In this document: positions 12,341 through 40,135 of the stretch, in pieces | Layout: every line of letters starts with the position of its first letter | How positions within the stretch are numbered: position 1 is the first letter of the stretch | The notes under the pieces: model-generated | Told to the model about the DNA's origin: nothing | The model's input: only the letters and a program-made list of their open reading frames with translations | The model's database searches: none | Program-made: the position numbers and the translations under genes | Source of the DNA: Melieria omissa | Taxonomy: Eukaryota; Arthropoda; Insecta; Diptera; Ulidiidae | Assembly (NCBI GenBank): GCA_963971225.1 | Contig: OZ020269.1 | Span: 26,443,783-26,507,782, forward strand | Length of the DNA: 64,000 bases | Direction of reading: 5' to 3'

Positions 12341-12716
12341 AGGAAATATTTCGTCCGTGAAGATAGTTTTTAAACTCGTGTCAAGGTTTTGAAATATTTG
12401 ATTCCAAAAAAGAATATTATTTTTTACTAAAGTTTAACCCTTTCCGACATGAAAATAACAGCACGCTGTATGAATTGCAAGGGCTGTAGTCCAATATATT
12501 GGACATTGTGAGTGAAAGGGTTAAGAAGAAATGTATCGTCCGTGAAGATAGTTTTTATTGCCTAAAACTCGTGTGAAGGTTTTGAAATATTTGATTCCAA
12601 AAAAGAATATTATTTTTTACTAAAGTTTAAAAAGAAATGTTTCGTCCGTGAAGATAGTTTTTATTGCCTACAACTCGTGTGAAGGTTTTGAAATATTTGA
12701 TTCCAAACAATCTCCT
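12341..12716. repeat. About 100-bp tandem repeat, three copies, one junction split by a MITE
   Basis: Three head-to-tail copies start with aggaaatattt/agaaatgt followed by cgtccgtgaagatag, and the first two end in ttttttactaaagtttaa. Copies lie at 12341-12437, 12525-12630 and 12631 to about 12716 (the third is truncated). The junction of copies 1 and 2 is interrupted by the 83-bp TTAA element at 12438-12520. The junction of copies 2 and 3 is uninterrupted. Confidence 0.85.
12438..12520. mobile_element. 83-bp TTAA MITE with a 16-bp palindrome
   Basis: The ends are CCCTTTCCGAC and ...GTGAAAGGG, with TTAA at 12434-12437 and 12521-12524. It contains the perfect palindrome GTCCAATATATTGGAC at 12489-12504 and a smaller one, CAGCACGCTG, nearby. 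The paralogous empty site at the next repeat junction (around 12626-12634) lacks the insert and carries a single TTTAA. This confirms the boundaries and the target duplication. Confidence 0.88.
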
Positions 12717-13184
12717 TTCCTTATATCGTGTTAAACAATGTTTTTGATTCTGATTGGTCTTTAGTGAAACTGAAGAAATTGATCTGTTAAGAAATACATA
12801 ACAATTGAATATACTGTGGTCTCCCAGTTTGACCAATTTTATATAATCATAAGTTTTTTGGTTCTGAATTGCCTGTAGAGTGATTCACTACTATTTGTTT
12901 AGAAATTCATTAACATTATAAAGGTTGGTTGGTTCAGATTACTCAGGAACTGCCTGTTATACTGCGGATCCCAATGGCTCCGGTTTTATGAGATCAGGAA
13001 AAAGTAAAAAATTGCTTCGGTTAAAGTTGGTCTTCCTCTTTGTGTTACAAACATGAGGAGAGCCTACCAGCCTTCATAAATTCTAGAAACTATGTAACTT
13101 GAACGCATAATCCTTTCTCAAGTTTAGTTTCAAGATGAAAACCCTTATCACTTTGTCTTTGACGACGGGAGCACTAAAAATGAC
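12717..13184. other. Intergenic, no feature
   Basis: AT-rich sequence with no credible ORF or repeat boundary. Confidence 0.4.
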
Positions 13185-13610
13185 GAGTATAAAGAACAAA
13201 GTATACACTTCAATAGATCTATAAGAAGAAGAAGAAGAAATCAATAGATCTATAAGATCTATCAGTGATCTTGCCCTTGTTGTACCCTTCCTGTTCTTGT
13301 AAAGAAGAAAAACTGGAACCAACTTCATTCGGTATCGGCGAATATGTGAAGCGTCAGTTATGGGAAGCGTTGGCCTAAGCCAACACACGGTTCTTATAAC
13401 CAGCCAAGTAAACATTGAACCATCTAAGTAATTCCACAGTTAGACCGATCTCATAGATCTTCCAGCTCTTAGGTTTAACATTTGTCGTACATTTTCTGTT
13501 CTTGTAACGAAGAAAATTTAGAACAAAATTCATTCGATAGGGTTGAATATGTGAAGCGTCGGTTAGGTACTCAGTTGTCGGCAGGGAAGTCATGGAAGCG
13601 GGGGAACGTT
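13185..13610. repeat. Diverged tandem duplication
   Basis: Two diverged copies share tagatct, ctgttcttgtaa(a/c)gaagaaaa, tcattcg and aatatgtgaagcgtc. The first is around 13195-13380 and the second around 13445-13610. No function or coding capacity is evident. Open minus-strand frames across them share SLTDASHI-like wording only because the DNA is duplicated. Confidence 0.6.
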
Positions 13611-13860
13611 GCAACTAGCTGAACATTTTTTTCAATGTTTTTTCAAAAATCATTGACATTTACATTTATATACACGCACAAAAAAGTGCGAAAGTGGTTG
13701 TGAGTGGTGGTAGTGTTGGTGTTGGTGTTGTCGTGTGCAGCACAGAAAGCGCATTGTTGCTGTAATGTTTTGTTGTGTCATAACTTTGTTGCTTGGAAAA
13801 AAGTGCTTTAAAGAAAATTGCTTGCATTAGGTGCGGAAAGAAGAATTCATTCAAACTCAC

Positions 13861-14170
13861 CTTTACCCAAAATCCGACTACTTAACGAAAAATCAAACGC
13901 AACAAGCGAGTGGATAACAAAAGTCAACAGCATTCGTTTTAGCTGACCGCTGACGCTCTCCAGCGCGTCTCGCGGTCGTTCACGCTGTCGGCGAAAAGTT
14001 CAGCAACTGCGTTCGCATTTGCATTTGTTTTTGCTGCTGCTGCCGGCCGGCATCAGATCCAATTCGGGTAACCGCTAAGCGCACAACACTCTACTTTCAA
14101 CATGAGCTACAAAGTGCGCAATCTACAAATAATTCGCCACTACGAATCAAACGAAATATATATTTAGGCG
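13861..14170 (-). promoter_or_regulatory. Candidate 5' non-coding exon and promoter, minus strand
   Basis: A GC-richer island stands out from AT-rich flanks. Read on the minus strand it ends at a strong splice donor, GGTAAAG followed by GTGAGT (intron starts at 13860). No long ORF crosses it, so I read it as an untranslated first exon plus promoter of a minus-strand gene whose later exons I cannot identify below 13860. The call rests on composition and one splice signal only. Confidence 0.35.
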
Positions 14171-15037
14171 CGCACAAAGCCAAACAGTTGCAGAAAAGAA
14201 AACGGAAAATGAAAAAACTGGAATTGCATTTTGTAAAAAATCGCATTTAGTATGCAGAAGCATGCTGTTTTTATTTGGAAAAATATCAAAATGAAAATCT
14301 CATAAATTGCCAATTTCACGTCATGTGGCGCTTAACAATTACAAACAATAAATCTTGTACTCGTTTGTATGTATAAGTATGTATGTATGTATATATGTGG
14401 TAATCATGTATGCATGTATAAATTTTCTAGAATCAAGTTCTGCGCGCTGCCATTCCTTAAAAAATCATCATCATTCACATTCACATTTACGTATGCGGGT
14501 TTGTGTGTATTTACGAGTATGTGTGGTCGTGTGTGTGAGTGTGTGATTGCGATACAATTAAGTTAACTAACTAAAATTGTAACAATTTATGTTTTTGCTT
14601 GTTGGTTGGTTGGTTTGCATAATTTCTGCGCCACTTTATCACTTGCAACTTGAGCGTCGCTATCGTCGCTATCAACATTAATATTGAGTATTTTTTTTTT
14701 ATATGAATTATTACCGTCAACACGCAGCTGACAGATGCGAGAGAGGTGTGTGTGTGTGTCTGATATGAACTCTAGTCAGCATACTTAACTACGCGTTTAC
14801 ATGTAAGTTTAGTCATATTCGATTGTAGTAAATAGAATGGGAAGATAGAACATTGAAATCGACTGCAGTCAATGAGCTAAATTATTTATTCGAGTAAACG
14901 CTGTAATTTGCGTACGTGAGCAAAATGTTTGAATGATTACATGCTGGCGAAAACCAGAGTTGGACCAGCATTCAATTGAACTAATATAATAACTATTGCT
15001 TTGGTGCTTAAACTGATAAATCTGTTTAGTTGAATTG
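14171..15037. other. Intergenic with (TGTA)n and (GT)n runs
   Basis: Microsatellite-like TGTATGTA (14365-14420) and GTGTG-rich patches (14500-14545 and 14740-14760). No supported gene. Confidence 0.4.
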
Positions 15038-15499
15038 ATTTTGAAATCAAATTTGCTAGTGAAATTAAAAGCAGAAGATAGCAAATTTAATTACTATTAA
15101 TTCTAATTGTTAATAATTAAATAATAAAAGGCAACAATTCAATGTAAATCAATGTTTTAACATAGTTTTTAAATACTTCAAACTAATATTAATGAAGCTT
15201 TAAATTCGATAATTAAATTACTAAATTAAAAGAGTGCAGCTAAAATAGATAATTCAAATTAAGAGTAATCTATTCGATCAAACCATGGCTGTTGGATGGT
15301 TGGTTGGTTCAAGTGGCGATGCTCCAACATCCAATTAGCGCGTTAGCGCCGTTTTGATACCACTATTCCCTTTAGGTATCCTAATGAATATTGTGTGGTG
15401 TCATCTGGACTTATATGTATTTATCCATACATATCTTATATCCAGTCCGAGAGGTTAATGAACGAGAGTAGTGAGGTCACGCTCTTTCTCTTCGAAAGT

Positions 15500-16552
15500 C
15501 TAAAATATTGGTTTTCCCAGCGTTTTCCATCTCCTTCTTGCTAAGGCCGGGCAGGCGCAGAGGAAATGGTGAACGGTTTCTTTCTCATCTGGGGTTTTAC
15601 AGCTGTGACAGCTGGTGTTGTATGGGATCCCCATTTTTGCCGCGTGCTCTCCAATGGGCCAGTGGCCAGTGATGACTGCCGTCAGTCTTGCCACATCCCG
15701 TCGGCCTTTGTTCAAGAACTCCGCGGTCCTATTCCTGTCGTATGTTGGCCACAGTGATCTGCTCATCTTGTAGGATTCCGCCCTCTGCCATCTAGTGTTG
15801 GCTTTGGCGAGGAAGTCGCTCGAGACCCCGCTCTTGATAGAGCCCATTGGGGCGTGAACCGTCAGCGCCTCGTTCTCATCAAGAGCGGAGTCTCTTCGAG
15901 CCAGCTCATCGGCTCTTTCGTTCCCGTCAATGTTATTGTGCCCTGGCATCCATATCAGGATAACTCTGAACCGCTGAGCTAGCTCTATCAGGAGTTTCCT
16001 GCATTTCCGCACTAGTTTTGACGATAGAATCGACGATTCCAGTGCCTTGACCGTAGATAGGCTGTCGAAAAGTATCGTTATGTGACTTTTGTAGGATGTG
16101 TCCATCAATGCCATCCTGCACGCTTCCCTAATAGCGAGCACTTCCGCCTGGAAAACGCTTGCTGTGTTGGGGAGGCGGAAAGACACGTTTATCTTTAGAT
16201 GTTCGGAGAAAACTCCTGCTCCTACTCCGCATTCCATTTTGGAGCCATCAGTATAGATTGTGGTACTCAGGTTATTTAGGATGTTCCGTCTCTTCCATTC
16301 TAGACGAGAGGGGATACGGATATCATAATTTCTCCCAAAGACCATGGTAGGAATTGCATAATCCGTCGTTGTAGGTAAGCACCTTTGCCCTTGTGATAAA
16401 AGACTGCCGTGGCCATACGGTCTGTCTTTCCAGCAACCTGTTTCTCTCAGTCTCAGAGCACTAAGCGTTGCGGCCTTCATAATATACAGATCGACGGGGA
16501 GCAGGTGCTTTCCACCAGACCAGAGCTCCGTATGATAGTATTTGACGTACAA
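15500..16552 (-). pseudogene. LINE ORF2 C-terminal part: RNase H domain
   Basis: This 350-codon open stretch lies inside the truncated LINE and has no promoter or start of its own. RNase H catalytic carboxylates are all present: IYTDGSK, FQAEVLAI, FDSLSTV and GNERADELARRD. A CX2C-type zinc motif (CHSCKTPDEKETVHHFLCAC) follows near the end. The ATG at 16552 is internal to the original ORF2. The reading continues upstream to 16773, where the MITE breaks it. Confidence 0.85.
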
Positions 16553-16773
16553 CCATCTTGAACATCCATAGCATTAAACTTGGTCGGAGGCCCCACCTCC
16601 TCCCTATAATTTTCCTGCAGGAGTAGAGTGCAAATCCTGCTTTGTTTATTCTGTGCTCTATGTTAAACCTCCAGTTCAGTTTAGGGTCTAGGATTACCCC
16701 GAGATATCTGGCACTGGACGAAAGGGGTAGTGTTATATTCTCAAGATGAGGTCGTCTAAAAGTTGGTATCTTA

Positions 16774-17190
16774 AGGCTTGATTACACGTAGCGAGTAGAG
16801 TGACGAGATATCAACTCTAACGAGTACTCGTTTCGTCTAAACAGTAAGGCGAGTTCTTGATTGAGTCAGTGACCGACGAAAGTGGCGAGAGAGTCACTAG
16901 AATCACATTTTGTTTGCTAGGCCGAGCGACCACTACTTTACCGTTATATTTGTTTTGTTTTCGCAGCGATTCGCGGAATCGCTCGTCACATGCGGAATGC
17001 GTCACACCCCACTTTTCGCTCGGTTGAGTTTAATTGCGCGAGTTGCTTAGTTCATTTTGTGCATTGTAAAACCGAACTGACTCGCCACGTGTCAAAATAC
17101 GTTTGAACAACTCGTCGCTATCCCAATTCTTTCGGCCTAGTACCATTTTGATGTCTCGTCACTCTACTCGTTACGCGTAATCTCAAGCCT
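16774..17190. mobile_element. Harbinger-like MITE inside the LINE
   Basis: The terminal inverted repeats are about 40 bp long. The left end reads AGGCTTGATTACACGTAGCG and the right end, inverted, AGGCTTGAGATTACGCGTAA. Both continue into gagtagagtgacgaga. Flanking TTA occurs at 16771-16773 and 17191-17193, the 3-bp target of PIF/Harbinger elements. Deleting the 417 bp plus one TTA restores the LINE reading FTTRTKIPTF, matching FTTKYKIPTW in the other LINE of this window. There is no coding capacity. Confidence 0.88.
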
Positions 17191-17728
17191 TTAGTACGAG
17201 TGGTAAACAGCATCAATTCAGTTTTGCTAGGGTTAATGCTTAGTCAACGTCCCGTGCACCAATCAGTTAACCTATCCAGGCCACCCTGAAGGATTCCACT
17301 AATCACGTCAGGGCACATAAAAAAAAAAAAATGGCTGTAGTTGGTTAATTAATTATAGATTCAATATTAGTTACATATAATTTAATAGTGACCAGCCACT
17401 ACTAGAATTAGTATATTAATTTTGAAATAAAATTTTCCAATGAAATTAAAAGCAGAAAATTGTAAATTTAATTACTATTAATTGCAATTCTTAATAATTA
17501 AATAATAAAAGGCAACAATTCAATGTAAATCAATGTTTTAGTTAATTGAGGATAATAGCTAATAGCTAAACTAATATGAAGTATTAAAATCGATAATTAA
17601 ATTACTAAATTAAAAGAATGAAGCTAAAATTCAAATTCAAAGTAATTAATTTGATTAAACCATGGCTGTAATTGGTTAATTAATTAATTAATTATTGATT
17701 TGATATTAGTTACATATAGTATAATTGA

Positions 17729-18840
17729 ATAAACAGTTAAATGTAAATTGCGAAGTATTTAATTAACTAAGTCAATAGTTGTTTAGTAATTAGTCATTAG
17801 TTCACTAAAAGTTCATTGTAAATAAACCGAGTAAGCTGTTAGTTAACTTATCACCTTGTGACTAATTATGCAAATAATTACACCATTAGCTTGATGAATA
17901 ATTAGTCATCAGTTTTATAGTCACTAACTGCTATTTATTAGTCAACTTAGTAACTGCTTATTTAGTACTTAGTCATCAGTTCACTTACAAGTGACTTTTA
18001 GTTCATTTAGCAACTAATAACTGACTATTTAACTAATTAAGCCCATAAGTAATAAGTTAAGTAATAAGTTATAATTACAAGTTTGCTAATGAGTTAGTTT
18101 AAATAAGTGAAGTAATATTTAATAAATTGATGTTGAAAAAGTAAGAGATAAAATTTTAAAAATAAAATAACAATACGAAAAAATAATTCTAACCAATAAC
18201 TAACAACAATTATTACAAATTTTTACTAATTAATAAATAAAAAACTAAACAAAAATAAACTGTCAACAACTAGAAACAATTTTTACTAAATAAACGTCTT
18301 TAATAAACTTTGAACAAAAACAACAACAACAACAACTAATCAAATATATTTTAAATCAAATTTATTTAATTAATTTTAATTTAATTTTAAATCAAATTTA
18401 TTTAATTAATTTTAAATCAAATTTTTGTTCATTACTATGCGGCTACGCCATTTTAACTTACTTGAAACTTGGTAATTTTATTTGCTTGGACCATTAATTA
18501 ATTAATTATTGAAATCGACTAAGAGTTTAATCAAGTGTTGGTCCAACTCTGCTGATTAAACAAAATTGTAAATTTATTCAATTTTATATTAAATATATAC
18601 GAATGATATGCTGACTGCTGACTAAGATTTAAGTGTTTAAACGACTTTTGTGTAAACTTTTGAGTTGGTAATTATTAATGATTAATTGTGACACAACACT
18701 TGACAAGCATGCACATCACTTGTCAGAGATGTCAACAAAAAGATTCAGTGACACTTTAAAACCGTTTAATGGTAGAACGGTGATATTTTTCTACTAAATA
18801 GTCAAAACTGTTGTAGTGATCACTTCTCATCTAAACATTT
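17729..18840. other. Very AT-rich spacer with TTAGT/AACTA motifs
   Basis: Around 17750-18080 short phrases such as ttagtcatcagttcac, ttagtaac and taagtaataagtt recur irregularly, which suggests a decayed simple repeat. Around 18350-18425 the phrase aaatcaaatttatttaatt recurs. No ORF or RNA gene is supported. Confidence 0.4.
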
Positions 18841-19167
18841 GAATCAAGGCAATTTTCTTTCAAACTGGCAGCGTAGCACAAAATGTTTTTGGATCAGGAT
18901 CGAAGCAATTGTTCTGATATTTCTAGGCTAGAATCGAAACGATATCTCGTGCTAATTAGTAGCGTAGCCCAAGTAACATTTTGAAGCCGAAAACGACTAT
19001 TTTAAAGTTCGAATCAGGGCGATTTTCTTTTAAACTGGCTGCGTAGCCCAAGTTATTATTTCTTATTTTTGGACTAGAATCGAAGTGATTTTCTGATATT
19101 TTTAGGTTAGAATCGAAATGATATTTCATTCTTCGTAGCTCATATGATATTTTAAAACGGAAATCGG
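18841..19167. repeat. Tandem duplication, about 165-bp unit
   Basis: Copies at 18841-19010 and 19011-19167 share gaatca(a/g)ggc(a/g)attttcttt, aaactggc(a/t)gcgtagc, tctgatattt(c/t)tagg(c/t)tagaatcgaaa, and the end ttttgaagccgaaa/ttttaaaacggaaa. The copies are diverged. Function unknown. Confidence 0.75.
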
Positions 19168-20255
19168 TGCACTTTTGTTGTTAATTTGCTCATCAGTTGG
19201 TGTGATTATTTATTTATAGAATGGCTGACTTCGGATTGCACATTCCTTTTGTCGAGATTCAAACCCACGGCCCTTCAGTCAATTGTCTAAGATTTTATTA
19301 TGTCACATTTTATTCAACTCCTCCTCCTTCTCAACCGAAAAGGAGTTCTTGTCTCGTTCAAGCGCCGTGGCAAGTGTTATGCAAATTTACTATCACGATT
19401 CTTTTCATCAATTCTGCTTAGAATATTTTATGTACTACATACACACTTAACACAGCGTATGAGAATAATTCAAATAGCTGGTTTAACAGCATGAAAGTCG
19501 TGTCACGTGTTACTTCAACCATCGATTAACAATACTCTATGCATAGTTTTTGTATGTTTTCGTATTGCATCTCAACAATTATATATATTTATGTATATGC
19601 AGTTAAATAGCTATTGTTCTATACTACTTATATGTATGTATATTGTAATGTGTGTATCTTTTTATTTATTTACATGCCAAGTTGAGAGCACATGCACCAC
19701 TGTTGGGACCCTTCTCTGACCGATGCGTGCATCTTATTGCAGAAGGGAATCAAACTCAGGTGTTGGCCTGAAGCCGGAAGGGATTTTCTTCAGCTTCAGC
19801 TATGAAATGGACGCTGCGGTTTGCGTGGCCCATCTTGTGTCATGTGCTCTCGTCGGTTCGGTATTTTGGTGCTTGCACTAATCACTTCTTCTTTCTGATG
19901 GAAGTTTACTTCCTCAAAGAAGCTCTACGTCTTTTTTCTTTTCAACTATATATATAAATATATGTATAGCATAAATATTAACAAAATTTCAAAAAGAAAC
20001 TTTAACCATAGACATTACGCACTATTTAGTTTTCGAAACACTACAAAAGTAAATTCAACCAAATAAATTAATTAACTATCTAAAGAGAACGAAATTAATC
20101 AACTAAATAAGCGCGCAAACGACAGAGAGGGGAGACGCATTCGAAAGTTGTGTCAGTGTGTGTGTGTAATTATTTTATGATGTATAAATAGTAAAGAACG
20201 CTTAAATTGTTGTTGTTTTTAATATTGTAGTGGATATGAGTGGGGAGCCTCCATT
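19168..20255. other. 3' flank of the Ly6 gene
   Basis: Sequence downstream of the Ly6-gene stop codon (minus strand) and so likely to hold its 3' UTR and polyadenylation site. A GC-richer patch at 19690-19900 has no long ORF and may be a decayed transposon. Nothing else is recognisable. Confidence 0.4.
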
Positions 20256-37340
<17,085 letters not shown>

Positions 37341-39049
37341 GTTGCGCTTTTTGTACGGAACTGTAATTATCCAGTCGACTGTCTAAAAGTACATTTCGAT
37401 CACTCAGTGGCAGCAGCAGCTGTACTTGAAATGGTGAGCACGTGTGGACGACGTACCTGTGATGCAATTGTGGAGCCTGTATTATTACACGACGACTGCA
37501 GTTGGCTTACATTTCAGTCGCAACATTGGCCACTCCTCCAGAGCATAGGGTGTGCAATCAGTGCAGTTAATAGCTTGAAAATGTTGTTGTGGCTATCGTC
37601 GGAGACCATTGCTGACAATGCTGCAGTTTTGGCTGAGCATTTCTCGTCATACAGGGTGCAGATTTTTGTATGCTTCCATTTGGTTCTTGTTACTCGTTTA
37701 ATAATTTGTTGCAATTAGAGTGAAGATTCTTGGTAACTACAGTACGAAATTATTTACAAAAGCCAAGATTTCAAGATATTCAATGTCTTTCGATATAATC
37801 AAATTGGAAAGTATGCTTCGCTAATGCTATGTCTAAAGTCGGAAGGAAGAATCAATACAATAACAGAGAGTCATAGGCAGAGACGAACGAAATTTGCATG
37901 CGAGAGGAAGAGAAGAAACTTTGAACACATCAAACCACGCCCACAAATTGTGTAGAAATCGGAAGGGGGAAATACAAATAGTTTTGTTGAGATAGGAAGT
38001 TTAATTGGAAATTTAACAAAGAAGAATTACTATTTTATGTTTTATTTATTGTATGTAAGTGGCCAAGTGCGATTGGCAGCAATTTCAGTTTGTGGGATTC
38101 TGTTTGCTCTAACAAAAACAACACATGCTTCTAAATAAGTAAAAAAGAAGGTGCAAAGATAGCCAAATGAAATCCTTCAAATTCAAAATTAATTGCAAAC
38201 GAAACACAAAATATTCCACATCCAAATAGTAAAACATTTTCTTTTAATTTTTTTTGCTGTAATCACTTTGACGTCAGCAGTCAAAACACTTTAAACGTCG
38301 CGGAATCTCTCATATTCGCGCACAAAATATTTATTTACAGTGTTCAGTGCGCCAAGTGTGTACGAAATGTGTAAAATCATTGATATATACGAGTAGAGAT
38401 GTAAATGTGCAAATTGCAGCAAGAATTTAAGTGGCAGCGGCTGTCCCCGCAGATCGCTCAACGCCCGACCAAATGTGCGCAATTCAATTCCCTCTGCTGG
38501 CAAATGATAAAAGTGGCAATACAAAAAAAAGTATTAACAAATAAATATCTGCACTCTAAGATCGGCCAAAAGCGACTTGCTTGCTAGTTGGTGGCTGATC
38601 GAGGAGATGAAGTTAACACTCGAGTGCCTGGCCAATACAACAAAATAGGGGTAATATTTTGATTAGTTTTTCAATTTTTGTATTTAATTTGGCTTTTAAG
38701 AGAAGAAAAAGTCATGGAAGATTTACTTTAAGAAAGCCATGCAATTAAATTATAAAATATATCAATGGAAGCATTTTTACTCCCTTTGGTATAAAAGTGT
38801 TGAGTCTCAAATATGTACATTTCTTCAAAGAAAACTAAGATATAAGAATTTGAAATGACTAAACGACTAAATTCAAAGTCTTTAAACTAGTATTTTATAG
38901 AAAGTTTTCTTAAAGTGATTTTAAGAAGAAAAAAAACTATATGCTTATTAACTTTTCTGTCGATACGAAAATGTTCCAGCTTTCATTAATACAAAGATAT
39001 CTTGGTATTTCTAGAAATAATCATAATTTATAAAAAAACTAATTTATGA
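37341..39049. other. 5' flank of the Ly6 gene
   Basis: Immediately upstream (minus strand) of the Ly6-gene start codon, so the 5' UTR and promoter should lie here. The first 150 bp contain CAGCAGCAG and balanced base composition. I cannot place a transcription start. Beyond about 37750 the sequence is AT-rich with no ORF supported. Confidence 0.4.
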
Positions 39050-40135
39050 TTCATTCTTTAAAACTGTTTACTGCAAATTTCTAATCGTCTTAATTTTAAA
39101 CCATTCCAAAAAATGTTCGATCAGAAAAATTGGCAAAAATGGTAATGACAGTTGTTCAGAAAAATATTTACTTTATTTCAGTACAATTATCTAATGAAGA
39201 ATGCCTTCTGTCTTTAAAACTGCTTACTCAAAATGTCTAATCATCTAATTTTAAATCATTCCAAAAAATTTTCTGTCAGAAAAACTGGCAAAAATTTTAA
39301 TGACAGTTGTTCAGAAAAATATTTATTTTATTTCGGTACAATTATCTAATGAAGAATGCCTTCTGTCTTTAAAACTCCTTACTCCAAAGTTATAATCATC
39401 TAATTTTAAATCATTCCCAAAAATTTGCTGTCAGAAAAACTGGCAAAAATTTTAATGACAGTTGTTTAGAAAAATATTTATTTTATTTCGGTACAATTAT
39501 CTAATGAAGAATGCCTTCTGTCTTTAAAACTGCTTACTCAAAATGTCTAATCATCTAATTTTAAATCATTCCAAAAAATTTTCTGTCAGAAAAACTGGCA
39601 AAAATTGTAATGACAGTTGTTTAGAAAAATATTTATTTTATTTCGGTACAATTATCTAATGAAGAATGCCTTCTGTCTTTAAAACTCCTTACTAAAAATT
39701 TCGAATCATCTAATTTTAAATCATTCCAAAAAATTTTCTGTCAGAAAAATTGGCAAAAATGGTAATGACAGTTGTTCAGAAAAATATTTACACTATTTCA
39801 GTACAATTATCTAATGAAGAATGCCTTCTGTCATTAAAACTCCTTACTCAAAATTTCTAATCATCTAATTTTAAATCATTCCAAAAAATTTTCTGTCAGA
39901 AAACTTTGCAAAAATGATAATGACAGTTGTTCAGAAAAATATTTACACTATTTCAGTACAATTATCTAATGAAGAATGCCTTCTGTCATTAAAACTCCTT
40001 ACTCAAAATTTCGAATCATCTAATTTTAAATCATTCCCAAAAATTTTCTGTCAGAAAAATTGGCAAAAATGGTAATGACAGTTGTTCAGCAAAGTATTTA
40101 TTGTATCTCGCTACAATTATCTATGAAGAATGTCA
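39050..40135. repeat. 155-bp satellite array, about seven copies
   Basis: The phrase gaagaatgccttctgtc recurs at 39196, 39351, 39506, 39661, 39816 and 39971, exactly 155 bp apart. Each unit also has aaaactccttactcaaaat, ctaattttaaatcattcc, ttctgtcagaaaaa(c/t)tggcaaaaat and aatgacagttgttcagaaaaatattta. Edge units at 39050 and 40100 are more diverged, as expected for a tandem array. No coding capacity. Confidence 0.95.

Larger units (their letters stand above)
15293..17330 (-). mobile_element. 5'-truncated LINE (I/LOA-like, RNase H-bearing), minus strand
   Basis: Non-LTR retroelement fragment. In minus-strand order it has the end of the reverse transcriptase domain (SKTELMLFTTRTK, then RYLGVILDPKLNW and similar), an RNase H domain, a Cys-His C-terminal motif and a 3' UTR ending in (AACC)-like repeats. 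It is flanked by 8-bp ATGGCTGT duplications at 15285-15292 and 17331-17338. The 5' junction carries an extra T-run (A-run on plus, 17318-17330). The RT part is interrupted by a 417-bp MITE at 16774-17190. It is a dead copy. The other LINE in this window (46880-49545) aligns with it by motif but is a different family member. Confidence 0.85.
15038..17728. repeat. About 300-bp segmental duplication, left copy interrupted by a LINE
   Basis: Copy A is 15038-15292 and resumes at 17331 to about 17390. Copy B is about 17412-17728. Both run through gaaattaaaagcagaa, ggcaacaattcaatgtaaat, gataattaaattactaaatt, accatggctgt, ttggttaattaatta and atattagttacatata in the same order. Copy A is split at ATGGCTGT by the LINE at 15293-17330. 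Copy B preserves the empty target at 17662-17669. Confidence 0.88.

Noticed and set aside
17224..17238. GGGTTAA at 17231 as another TTAA element end
   Set aside because: It falls in the LINE coding sequence for the conserved NPSKTE block and has no inverted partner.
37407..37718. 103-aa plus-strand ORF beginning MAAAAVLEMV
   Set aside because: Lies just upstream of and antisense to the Ly6-gene start region; no family resemblance.
39050..40135. Regular array considered as CRISPR
   Set aside because: The whole 155-bp unit repeats with point changes; there are no unique spacers, and the context is eukaryotic.
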